Assembly: GCF_029968095.1 (NCBI RefSeq)
Contig: NZ_JASCIR010000004.1
Span: 124,001-188,000, forward strand
Direction of reading: 5' to 3'
DNA length: 64,000 bases
From: Streptomyces solicavernae
Lineage (GTDB): Bacteria > Actinomycetota > Actinomycetes > Streptomycetales > Streptomycetaceae
Numbering within the stretch: position 1 is the stretch's first letter; each line of letters opens with the position of its first letter. Positions 56,108-63,740 of the stretch are shown piece by piece. Made by a program: the position numbers and the translations under genes. The notes below the pieces were generated by a model. That model did no database searches, was not told where the DNA came from, and saw only the letters and a program-made list of their open reading frames with translations.

Positions 56108-56617
56108 GTGCCGAAGCCGCTCAGTCTGTCGTTCGATCCCATCGCGCGAGCCGATGACCTCTGGAAGCAGCGTTGGGGTTCCGTGCCGTCCATGGCCGCG
56201 ATCACCTCGATCATGCGTGCCCACCAGATCCTGCTCGCCGAGGTGGACGCGGTCGTCAAGCCCTACGGACTGACCTTCGCGCGGTACGAGGCGCTGGTGC
56301 TGCTCACCTTCTCCAAGGCCGGTGAGCTGCCGATGTCGAAGATCGGGGAGCGCCTGATGGTGCACCCCACCTCGGTCACCAACACCGTCGACCGCCTGGT
56401 GAGGTCGGGCCTGGTCGACAAGCGCCCCAACCCCAACGACGGCCGCGGCACCCTCGCCTCCATCACGGACAAGGGCCGCGAGACGGTCGACGCGGCCACC
56501 CGCGACCTGATGGCGATGGACTTCGGCCTGGGCGCGTACGACGCCGAGGAGTGCGCGGAGATCTTCGCGATGCTGCGGCCGCTGCGGGTGGCGGCGCAGG
56601 ACTTCGAGGAGAGCTGA
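56108..56617 (+). CDS. MarR-family transcriptional regulator
   Basis: A 169-residue winged-helix regulator. DNA-binding block: MSKIGERLMVHPTSVTNTVDRLVRSGLVDKR, wing NPNDGRGTLASITDKG. The N-terminus (LSFDPIARADDLWKQRWG) is the type found in a subgroup beside DUF3817 genes. GTG 56108. Upstream, 56035-56105, lie CGTACGG repeats but no clear operator. Confidence 0.92.
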   Translation: MPKPLSLSFDPIARADDLWKQRWGSVPSMAAITSIMRAHQILLAEVDAVVKPYGLTFARYEALVLLTFSKAGELPMSKIGERLMVHPTSVTNTVDRLVRSGLVDKRPNPNDGRGTLASITDKGRETVDAATRDLMAMDFGLGAYDAEECAEIFAMLRPLRVAAQDFEES

Positions 56618-56694
56618 ACCCGCGTCCCCGTCGGCCGGGGCCGGGGCCGGGGCCGCCTGAAGATCGCGCATAACGGGCGGTTACGCTCGTACGC

Positions 56695-57033
56695 ATGAAG
56701 CGATCCGTGCTGACCCGCTACCGCGCCCTCGCCTACATCACCGGTGTCCTCCTGGTCCTGCTGTGCCTCGGCATGATCGGCAAGTACGCCCTGGGCCTGG
56801 ACGGGGCCGCGGACTTCACGAAGGTCGTCAGCATCGCGCACGGCTGGCTGTACGTCGTGTACCTCATCTTCGCCTTCGACCTCGGCTCCAAGGCCAAGTG
56901 GCCGGTCGGCAAGCAGCTGTGGGTGCTGCTCGCGGGCACCGTCCCGACGGCCGCCTTCTTCGTCGAGCGCAAGATCTCCGCCGAGCTCGCCGCCAAGGTC
57001 GCGGACCCGGCGCCCGAGGCCGCCAAGGCGTAG
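56695..57033 (+). CDS. DUF3817 membrane protein (second copy)
   Basis: A 112-residue protein, paralog of the one at 44729-45073: ALAYITGVLLVLLCLGMIGKY, AHGWLYVVYLIFAFDLGSKAKW, LLAGTVPTAAFFVERKI. Three membrane helices. ATG 56695. It lies 77 bp after the MarR gene and is probably in the same regulatory unit. Function unknown. Confidence 0.9.
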   Translation: MKRSVLTRYRALAYITGVLLVLLCLGMIGKYALGLDGAADFTKVVSIAHGWLYVVYLIFAFDLGSKAKWPVGKQLWVLLAGTVPTAAFFVERKISAELAAKVADPAPEAAKA

Positions 57034-57135
57034 CCGCCGCCCCCTGCGCCACTCGTCGACGGCTCCTGGTCAGAGCCTCTTTCAGAGGCTCCTTTCCCGG
57101 GTCCCCGGAGGGTTGGGCGCCGGTCGGCCATCGAC

Positions 57136-57159
57136 ATTTACTAGGACGTCCTAGTAAAT
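57136..57159. promoter_or_regulatory. 24-bp perfect palindrome upstream of icmA
   Basis: ATTTACTAGGAC followed by GTCCTAGTAAAT, a perfect 12+12 dyad. It ends eight bases before the icmA ATG and is very AT-rich for this genome. Likely an operator covering the promoter or start region; the arm design (CTAGGAC/GTCCTAG) resembles TetR-family sites. Confidence 0.85.
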
Positions 57160-57167
57160 TGGTAGGC

Positions 57168-58868
57168 ATGGACGCTGACGCGATCGAGGACGGCCGCCGC
57201 CGCTGGCAGGCCCGCTATGACGCCGCACGCAAGCGCGACGCCGACTTCAGCACGCTCTCCGGTGATCCGGTCGAGCCGGTCTACGGGCCACGCCCCGGGG
57301 ACACGTACGAGGGGTTCGAGCGCATCGGCTGGCCCGGCGAGTACCCGTACACGCGCGGGCTGCACGCCACCGGGTACCGGGGCCGGACCTGGACGATCCG
57401 CCAGTTCGCCGGGTTCGGCAACGCCGAGCAGACCAACGAGCGGTACAAGATGATCCTCGCCAACGGCGGCGGGGGACTCAGCGTCGCCTTCGACATGCCG
57501 ACCCTGATGGGCCGCGACTCCGACGACCCGCGCTCGCTCGGCGAGGTCGGCCACTGCGGCGTCGCCATCGACTCGGCCGCCGACATGGAGGTCCTGTTCA
57601 AGGACATCCCGCTGGGCGAGGTGACGACCTCGATGACGATCTCCGGCCCCGCCGTGCCGGTCTTCTGCATGTACCTCGTCGCCGCCGAGCGCCAGGGCGT
57701 CGACCCGGCCGCGCTCAACGGCACGCTGCAGACCGACATCTTCAAGGAGTACATCGCGCAGAAGGAGTGGCTCTTCGAGCCCGAGCCCCACCTCCGCCTC
57801 ATCGGCGACCTGATGGAGCACTGCGCCCGCGAGATCCCCGCGTACAAGCCGCTCTCCGTCTCCGGCTACCACATCCGCGAGGCCGGGGCGACGGCCGCGC
57901 AGGAGCTGGCGTACACGCTCGCGGACGGCTTCGGGTACGTGGAGCTGGGGCTCTCGCGCGGGCTCGACGTGGACGTGTTCGCGCCCGGCCTCTCCTTCTT
58001 CTTCGACGCGCACGTCGATTTCTTCGAGGAGATCGCCAAGTTCCGTGCGGCGCGGCGCATTTGGGCCCGCTGGATGAAGGAGGTCTACGGCGCTGAGACC
58101 GACAAGGCGCAGTGGCTCCGCTTCCACACCCAGACCGCCGGCGTCTCGCTGACCGCGCAGCAGCCGTACAACAACGTCGTACGCACCGCCGTCGAGGCCC
58201 TGTCCGCCGTGCTCGGCGGCACCAACTCCCTGCACACCAACGCCCTGGACGAGACCCTGGCGCTCCCCTCCGAACAGGCCGCCGAGATCGCGCTGCGCAC
58301 GCAGCAGGTCCTGATGGAGGAGACCGGCGTCGCCAACGTGGCGGACCCGCTCGGCGGTTCGTGGTACGTCGAGCAGCTGACGGACCGCATCGAGGCGGAC
58401 GCCGAGAGGATCTTCGACCAGATCAAGGAGCGCGGCCTGAGGGCGCACCCCGACGGCAGGCACCCCATCGGGCCGATCACCTCCGGCATCCTGCGCGGCA
58501 TCGAGGACGGCTGGTTCACCGGCGAGATCGCCGAGTCGGCCTTCCAGTACCAGCAGGCCCTGGAGAAGGGCGACAAGCGGGTCGTCGGCGTCAACGTCCA
58601 CACTCCGTCCGTCACCGGCGACCTGGAGATCCTGCGGGTCAGCCACGAGGTGGAGCGCGAGCAGGTGCGGGCCCTCGGCGGCCGCAAGTCCGGCCGGGAC
58701 GACGCCCGGGTGCGGTCCTCGATCGACGCGATGCTCGCCGCCGCCCGCGACGGCGGCAACATGATCGGCCCGATGCTGGACGCGGTCCGCGCGGAGGCCA
58801 CCCTCGGCGAGATCTGCGATGCGCTGCGGGACGAGTGGGGGGTGTACACGGAGCCCCCGGGGTTCTGA
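57168..58868 (+). CDS. icmA: Isobutyryl-CoA mutase large subunit
   Basis: Coenzyme-B12-dependent large subunit that interconverts isobutyryl-CoA and n-butyryl-CoA with the small cobalamin-binding subunit IcmB (not in this window). The 566 residues equal the known IcmA length, and the residues that distinguish it from methylmalonyl-CoA mutase are present: Phe80 ([10 protein letters not shown], Tyr in the mutase) and Gln198 (YIAQKEW, Arg in the mutase). ATG 57168 has only a weak AGG upstream. Controlled probably through the palindrome at 57136-57159. Confidence 0.96.
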   Translation: MDADAIEDGRRRWQARYDAARKRDADFSTLSGDPVEPVYGPRPGDTYEGFERIGWPGEYPYTRGLHATGYRGRTWTIRQFAGFGNAEQTNERYKMILANGGGGLSVAFDMPTLMGRDSDDPRSLGEVGHCGVAIDSAADMEVLFKDIPLGEVTTSMTISGPAVPVFCMYLVAAERQGVDPAALNGTLQTDIFKEYIAQKEWLFEPEPHLRLIGDLMEHCAREIPAYKPLSVSGYHIREAGATAAQELAYTLADGFGYVELGLSRGLDVDVFAPGLSFFFDAHVDFFEEIAKFRAARRIWARWMKEVYGAETDKAQWLRFHTQTAGVSLTAQQPYNNVVRTAVEALSAVLGGTNSLHTNALDETLALPSEQAAEIALRTQQVLMEETGVANVADPLGGSWYVEQLTDRIEADAERIFDQIKERGLRAHPDGRHPIGPITSGILRGIEDGWFTGEIAESAFQYQQALEKGDKRVVGVNVHTPSVTGDLEILRVSHEVEREQVRALGGRKSGRDDARVRSSIDAMLAAARDGGNMIGPMLDAVRAEATLGEICDALRDEWGVYTEPPGF

Positions 58869-58870
58869 AG

Positions 58871-58930
58871 CCAGGATTCCCGTAGTCAGGATTCCGGTAG
58901 TCAGGATTCCGGTAGCCAGGATTCCGGTTC
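58871..58930. repeat. 15-bp tandem array x4
   Basis: Units CCAGGATTCCCGTAG, TCAGGATTCCGGTAG (twice) and CCAGGATTCCGGTTC, starting two bases after the icmA stop. Confidence 0.93.
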
Positions 58931-58982
58931 ATGTTCCGGGGTAGGTGCGTTCGCGATACACGCACCTGCCCCGGAGGACATC

Positions 58983-60071
58983 TTGAGAGCACCCCGCCGT
59001 CACACGCACTTCGCCGTCACCGCCCTCGGCGCCTCCGCCCTGGCCGTGGTCGGCGCGCTCCTCGTCGCCGGCTCGGGGCCCGTCGTGGCCGACACGCCCC
59101 GACTCCCCGAGGTCCAGGACGAGTTCGACTCGCTCGGCCCCGACGTGCGCGCGGCGAAGCTGCCCTCCGGGCGCACGGCGCACTTCACCGACGCGGGCCC
59201 GCGCGACGGCCGGCCGGTGCTCTTCATCGGCGGTACGGGCACCTCCGCCCGCGCCCAGCACATGACCGACTTCTTCGCCTCCACCCGGGACTCGATGGGC
59301 CTGCGCCTCATCTCCGTGGAGCGGAACGGCTTCGGCGACACGGAGTTCGACCCGTCACTCGGCAAGAAGGACTTCGTCGAGGACGCGCTCGGGGTGCTCG
59401 ACCGGCTCGGCGTCGAGAAGGTCTCCGTCATCGCCATCTCCGGCGGCGGCCCCTACGCGGCCGAACTCGCCGCCCGCGCGCCGGAACGCGTCCGCGCACT
59501 GCACCTGGCCGCCGCCCTGCCGCCGTACGGCGCGAAGCCCTCGTACTGCGACCTCTCCGACGAAGAGCTCGCCGCGGCCCTGAAGGACTCCGTCAAGGAC
59601 CCGCGCAAGTGGTGGGCGCTGCCCGACGACAGCCCCGTCAGGTCCATCCCCGGCTTCGTCGACACCGCGTACGAAGAGGGCGCGCGGACCTTCAACCAGC
59701 GGGGCCAGCAGTCGGATGTCGCGCCCCAGGTGCACGAACAGCGCCTCTACTGCGACCGTCCCGGTCCCGACCTGTCCGCGCTGAAGGCCCCGGCGTTCCT
59801 CTACGCCGGCGAGAAGGACACGACGGTCCCTCCGTCCACGCTCGCCCGCTGGCAGCAGGCGCTGCCCGGCCGTGAGGTCGTACGGCGCTACGCCGACACC
59901 GGCCACGACGTCCAGTACCGGCACTGGGACCAGATCCTCGCCGACCTCGCGGGCCACGGCGACCGCACGGTCGTCTGCCGCGGCGCACACAGCGCGCTGC
60001 TGCCGGCGCGGGAGGCGGAGCGGCTGGTGGAGGCGGGCAAGGCCTCGCTGGGCAGCTGCGCCTGGAAGTGA
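58983..60071 (+). CDS. Exported alpha/beta hydrolase
   Basis: A 362-residue secreted hydrolase. An N-terminal signal (FAVTALGASALAVVGALLVAG) is followed by the fold: oxyanion region LFIGGTGTSAR, nucleophile Ser153 in IAISGGGPYAAEL, acid in AGEKDTTVPP and base in DTGHDVQY. The nucleophile elbow is A-x-S-x-G rather than G-x-S-x-G. TTG 58983 follows CGGAGG. Substrate unknown. Confidence 0.85.
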   Translation: MRAPRRHTHFAVTALGASALAVVGALLVAGSGPVVADTPRLPEVQDEFDSLGPDVRAAKLPSGRTAHFTDAGPRDGRPVLFIGGTGTSARAQHMTDFFASTRDSMGLRLISVERNGFGDTEFDPSLGKKDFVEDALGVLDRLGVEKVSVIAISGGGPYAAELAARAPERVRALHLAAALPPYGAKPSYCDLSDEELAAALKDSVKDPRKWWALPDDSPVRSIPGFVDTAYEEGARTFNQRGQQSDVAPQVHEQRLYCDRPGPDLSALKAPAFLYAGEKDTTVPPSTLARWQQALPGREVVRRYADTGHDVQYRHWDQILADLAGHGDRTVVCRGAHSALLPAREAERLVEAGKASLGSCAWK

Positions 60072-60107
60072 GCGGCGGGGCGGGGAGGAGGCGCCCGGAG
60101 GGCGAAA

Positions 60108-60147
60108 CGACGGTCACCGGGTCGACGGTCACCGGGGCGACGGTGCG
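60108..60147. repeat. 15-bp tandem repeat x2 plus partial
   Basis: CGACGGTCACCGGGT (60108-60122), CGACGGTCACCGGGG (60123-60137) and partial CGACGGTGCG. It covers the TetR stop codon at 60129. Confidence 0.8.
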
Positions 60148-60773
60148 AAGCCGGTCGCCGCGGCCAGACCCCCCAGCAACAGCACCGTGAACGCCCGAGC
60201 CCACTGAGTGTCCACCGGCTCCGCGCTGACCAGCGACCGGTGCACCACCGCCCCCGCGACCACGTCAAAGATCAGATCCGCGGTGCGGGCCGCCGCCGAC
60301 TCGTCGGACTCGTAGGGGAGTTCGCCGCGCTCCTGGGCGCGGCGGCGGCCCTCCAGGACCAGCCGCTTCTGGCGGTCCACGATCGCGTGCCGGATGCGCG
60401 TGCGCAGCGCCTCGTCGCGGGTCGACTCCGCGACCACCGCCATCAGCGCCGTACGCGCCTCCGGCCGCTCCAGCAGCGCCGCGAACTGCAGGACCACGTA
60501 CTCCGCGTCCGCGGCCAGGCTGCCGCGGTCCGGCGGCAGCTCCAGCTCGTCGAAGAGCACCGCCACCGCGTCCACGACCAGCTCGCTCTTGCCCGCCCAG
60601 CGCCGGTACAGGGTCGTCTTCGCGACGCCCGCGCGGGCGGCGACGTCGCCCATCGTCAGCTTCGACCAGCCGAGGTCCACCAGGGCCTGGCGGGTCGCCG
60701 ACAGGATCGCGGCGTCGGCCTCGGCGCTCCGGGGGCGTCCCTTGCGCCCGGCAGATGGGGTTGTACGGCACAT
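60129..60773 (-). CDS. TetR-family transcriptional regulator
   Basis: A 214-residue regulator. Helix-turn-helix: SKLTMGDVAARAGVAKTTLYRRWAGKSELVVDAV. The C-terminal ligand domain resembles those controlling exporters, with RIRHAIVDRQKRLV. ATG 60773 (MCRTTPSAGRKGRPRS) is favoured because further upstream codons are not basic. The palindrome at 60873-60889 is its likely operator. No transporter stands divergent from it, which is unusual. Confidence 0.9.
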   Translation of the reverse strand: MCRTTPSAGRKGRPRSAEADAAILSATRQALVDLGWSKLTMGDVAARAGVAKTTLYRRWAGKSELVVDAVAVLFDELELPPDRGSLAADAEYVVLQFAALLERPEARTALMAVVAESTRDEALRTRIRHAIVDRQKRLVLEGRRRAQERGELPYESDESAAARTADLIFDVVAGAVVHRSLVSAEPVDTQWARAFTVLLLGGLAAATGFAPSPR

Positions 60774-60872
60774 GCGGCCGACGATACCCGCCGGTAAGTC
60801 CGGCGTACCCCACGGCGATTCCGTGAGGGAGATCACCGGCGACGGCTGGGCAGACGGAACGGCGGCGATATA

Positions 60873-60889
60873 CGCTACGAGTCGTAGCG
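60873..60889. promoter_or_regulatory. 17-bp palindromic operator near tetR
   Basis: CGCTACGA-G-TCGTAGCG, a perfect 8+1+8 dyad and a classic TetR site, flanked by GATATA, which reads TATATC as a -10 on the minus strand. About 100 bp before the TetR gene. The 381-bp gap to 61154 otherwise holds one hairpin (GCGGGGT/ACCCCGC near 60946-60963) and no recognisable gene. Confidence 0.75.
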
Positions 60890-61154
60890 AAAGCTAGACG
60901 CTCGTGGGACTTCGACGGGGAGCCTCCCGGGCGGCAACCACAGGTGCGGGGTGGGGACCCCGCGCCACCGCAGTACCGGTCCTCCTCGGGACCCGGACCG
61001 TGACCTGTCCGTACGCCTCGCAATCCGGCGGGGGGCCTGCGGGCGGGCCGCGGTCCCACGGATTCTGCCGGACCCGCGCACGATTCGGCAGGCCCTGGGC
61101 AGGGCTTTTCACCGCGCTTTTCGCAGTCGCGCGCGGAAGGGGGAGGATGTACTC

Positions 61155-62132
61155 ATGCAGCCACGGAACATGTCCATGAGCGGAGTCGTCGACCTCGCCG
61201 CGGTGAAGGCGGCCCAAGAGGCCAAGGCGAAGGCGGAGCAGACGCGTGCCGAACAGGCGCGGCAGGGCGGCGGCGCCGTCCCGGCAGTGTCCCCGTCGAG
61301 TCTGGTGATCGACGTCGACGAGGCCGGCTTCGAGAACGACGTCCTGCAGCGCTCCGCCGAGGTCCCGGTCGTCCTCGACTTCTGGGCCGAGTGGTGCGAG
61401 CCGTGCAAGCAGCTCGGCCCGCTGCTCGAACGCCTCGCCACCGAGTACAACGGCAAATTCCTCCTCGCCAAGATCGACGTCGACGCCAACCAGATGCTGA
61501 TGCAGCAGTTCGGGATCCAGGGCATCCCGGCTGTCTTCGCCGTCGTCGCAGGCCAGGCCCTGCCCCTCTTCCAGGGCGCCGCGCCCGAGGCCCAGATCCG
61601 CGAGACCATCGACCAGCTCGTCCAGGTCGCCGAGGAGCGGTTCGGCATCACCGGCATCACCGTCGACCCGGACGCCGCCCCGGACGACACGGCCCCCGCC
61701 GAGGTCCCGGCCGGCCCGTACGACGCCCTGCTGGAAGCCGCCGTACAGGCCCTGGACGCCGGGGACTTGGGCGGTGCGGTGCAGGCGTACCGGAATGTGC
61801 TCGCCGACGACCCGGGCAACACCGAGGCCAAGCTCGGCCTCGCCCAGGCCGACCTCCTGCAGCGCGTGCAGGGCCTGGATGCCCAGCAGGTGCGCAAGGA
61901 CGCCGCCGACAAGCCCGCCGACGTGGCGGCGCAGATCGCGGCGGCCGACCTCGACCTGGTCGGCGGTCACGTCGAGGACGCCTTCGGGCGGCTCGTCGAC
62001 ACCGTCAAGCGCACCTTCGGCGACGACCGCGACGCCGCCCGCGTACGGCTGCTCGAACTCTTCGAGGTCGTCGGGGCGGATGATCCGCGGGTGGCCTCGG
62101 CGCGCTCGGCGCTCGCCCGCGCGCTGTTCTGA
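61155..62132 (+). CDS. YbbN-type thioredoxin with TPR domain
   Basis: A 325-residue protein in three parts: an Ala/Gln-rich helix (13-40), a thioredoxin domain with active site WCEPC (Cys81, Cys84) and the cis-Pro region IQGIPAVFAVV, and a tetratricopeptide-type helical domain (AVQALDAGDLGGAVQAYRNVLADDPGN onward). It is the YbbN/CnoX type of co-chaperone, although those of E. coli lack one Cys. ATG 61155 is eight bases after GGGAGG; ATG 61170 is possible. Confidence 0.92.
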   Translation: MQPRNMSMSGVVDLAAVKAAQEAKAKAEQTRAEQARQGGGAVPAVSPSSLVIDVDEAGFENDVLQRSAEVPVVLDFWAEWCEPCKQLGPLLERLATEYNGKFLLAKIDVDANQMLMQQFGIQGIPAVFAVVAGQALPLFQGAAPEAQIRETIDQLVQVAEERFGITGITVDPDAAPDDTAPAEVPAGPYDALLEAAVQALDAGDLGGAVQAYRNVLADDPGNTEAKLGLAQADLLQRVQGLDAQQVRKDAADKPADVAAQIAAADLDLVGGHVEDAFGRLVDTVKRTFGDDRDAARVRLLELFEVVGADDPRVASARSALARALF

Positions 62133-62256
62133 CGGGCACACACGGCAAGGCTGACGGCCACGCACGGCAAGGCTGACGGGCACACACGGCAAGGTTGACG
62201 GCCACGCACGGCAAGGCTGACGGGCACGCACCGCAAGGGCTGACGGGCACACAGCG
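62130..62256. repeat. 22-bp tandem array, about 5.7 units
   Basis: TGACGGGCACACACGGCAAG plus GC alternates with TGACGGCCACGCACGGCAAG plus GC, five full units and one partial. The first TGA is the ybbN stop codon itself (62130-62132), so the array has grown from the end of the gene. Confidence 0.93.
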
Positions 62257-62340
62257 CGGCGGCGCTTCACGGGCTCGTCGGCCCTCCGCGCAGGGCCAGT
62301 TGGTGACCTGGCGCTAAACGGCCGGGACCGCAGCGGCCTT

Positions 62341-62560
62341 GTGAAAATTTGGCGACACAGCGATTCGGCGGCCGCGTTTTACCAAAACTTGGTAATCGCG
62401 GCCGCTGTTACTTGGAGTAAATCGCCGGGTGGGTTCTGTCCGGTTCTGCTCATCAATTTCCGCATATGTTCCAGAGGTTGGCTGCACCGAGTGTGGCCGC
62501 ACGATGTCACCCCGTCGTGGCCCGGTTATCCAGCCGTTACCAGCGGGTAACGAACCCCTT
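62341..62560. promoter_or_regulatory. Palindrome-rich, AT-richer region
   Basis: Holds three dyads with TTAC/GTAA ends: GCGGCCGCG..TTACCAA-AAC-TTGGTAA..CGCGGCCGC at 62368-62405, TTACT-TGG-AGTAA at 62408-62420, and CGTTACC-AGCG-GGTAACG at 62535-62552. Part of the 776-bp gap before the DUF6230 gene. Probably a regulated promoter; the regulator is unknown. Confidence 0.6.
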
Positions 62561-62603
62561 GTGCGGGCGCTCCGAATGCACCACGATCGGCCACGCTCGG
62601 TCC

Positions 62604-62742
62604 ATGCCCGCACTTCCCGACAACCAGCTCGGGGCGTCGGGCCCCTGGGTCCCCACCGAGTGGCCGGAGGCGCCGCCGACGGTCGAGGACAGGGGGGTCT
62701 CCGCCGAACGGCGGGGCCTGTCCGAGAGGTTGCGTGCAGGCG
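62604..62742 (+). other. Short coding-like stretch, possible gene remnant
   Basis: From ATG 62604 about 45 codons nearly all end in G or C (MPALPDNQLGASGPWVPTEW onward), as real genes do here, then codon quality collapses while the frame stays open to about 62993. No ribosome site and no family I know. It could be a degraded gene or a frameshifted one. Confidence 0.3.
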
Positions 62743-62908
62743 CGACCAGTGGTTGTCGCTCGGGGGTGATCGCCGGTGGTGCGGGCGCGGTTGGCGTCTG
62801 CGACACGGGCGCTCCTTCCCGAGGACGTAGCACTTCTCCCATCCCTGCCCGGCCGTGCCGCAAGGCGCGGTCAGAGCCGGAGATGTACGTCCGAGAAGGA
62901 GGAAAGTC

Positions 62909-63541
62909 ATGGAATCCGTGGCTCGTGGCGGAACCAGGTGGAAGCGGTTCGCCGTGGTCATGGTGCCGAGCGTCGCGGCGACTGCCGCGATAGGCGTCGC
63001 CCTCGGGCAGGGCGCGCTCGCGGCATCGTTCAGTGTGTCGGGTCAGTCGTTCAAGGTGTCGGCCGACAAGCTCGACGGCAAGGGTCTGGTCCAGTACGGC
63101 GGTGTCGACGTCGGCGTCGACATGGAGGGCAAGAAGGCCCACCACCCCGTCTCCGTCTCCGCGTTCAAGTCCGCGGAGATCACCAACATGTGCCAGTCCG
63201 TGGTCTCCCACGTGCCGGTGCTCGGTGACATCACGCTCCAGCTGAGGGCGGGCGGCAACGGCACGCCCGTCAAGGCCGAGAACCTCTACATCGACGTCGC
63301 GCAGCTCGACGCCGACGCGGAGTTCCGCGGCCTCAACATCGGTGTCGCCGCCGGCCAGTCCACCAAGGGCCCCGGCATGAAGGGCGGCAAGGAGCAGGCG
63401 AACCCGAACGGCTTCGCGCAGGAGGCCGACCGGGCCATCCTCAAGAACATCGAGCAGACGGCGTGGGCGACCAGCGCCGGCACCTTCAAGCTGAGCGGCC
63501 TCAGCATGAAGCTGCACAAGGGCAAGAAGGAGTGCTTCTAG
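62909..63541 (+). CDS. DUF6230-family exported protein
   Basis: A 210-residue protein with an N-terminal anchor or signal (WKRFAVVMVPSVAATAAIGVALGQGALA) and a beta-rich domain, sometimes annotated cholesterol esterase without catalytic residues. Cys appears only twice (NMCQSV and the last-but-one residue), possibly a disulfide. ATG 62909 has an ideal AAGGAGGAAA site, pointing to high expression. Followed by its usual partner, a DUF6114 gene. Confidence 0.85.
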   Translation: MESVARGGTRWKRFAVVMVPSVAATAAIGVALGQGALAASFSVSGQSFKVSADKLDGKGLVQYGGVDVGVDMEGKKAHHPVSVSAFKSAEITNMCQSVVSHVPVLGDITLQLRAGGNGTPVKAENLYIDVAQLDADAEFRGLNIGVAAGQSTKGPGMKGGKEQANPNGFAQEADRAILKNIEQTAWATSAGTFKLSGLSMKLHKGKKECF

Positions 63542-63604
63542 GCACTCGCCCTCGTCCCCGCGGCCCCCGTCAACAGGGGGTGCCCGCAGGGCAGCTGGCG
63601 GGGC

Positions 63605-63648
63605 CCTGCCGTCACTTTCCCGTCGTCCGACCGGAAGGTAACGGCAGG
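63605..63648 (+). terminator. Intercistronic hairpin between DUF6230 and DUF6114 genes
   Basis: CCTGCCGTCACTTTCC (63605-63620) pairs with GGAAGGTAACGGCAGG (63633-63648), 14 of 16 positions. Probably sets the ratio of the two messages or protects the upstream one. Confidence 0.5.
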
Positions 63649-63740
63649 ACCCCGGCGGGCGCGGAGCAACGGTCTCCCCGCCCGCCACCACAGATCCGCA
63701 CTGATTTCACGTACCGCCGGTTCCAAGGAGCTGTTGTCCC

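Noticed and set aside
60904..61179. Plus-strand frame of 91 codons before ybbN
   Set aside because: Arg/Gly/Pro-rich with no ribosome site or homology I know; overlaps the ybbN start in another frame.
62314..62961. Minus-strand frame of 215 codons in the ybbN-DUF6230 gap
   Set aside because: Passes through the palindrome-rich promoter region, has mixed codon quality, and shows no conserved features.
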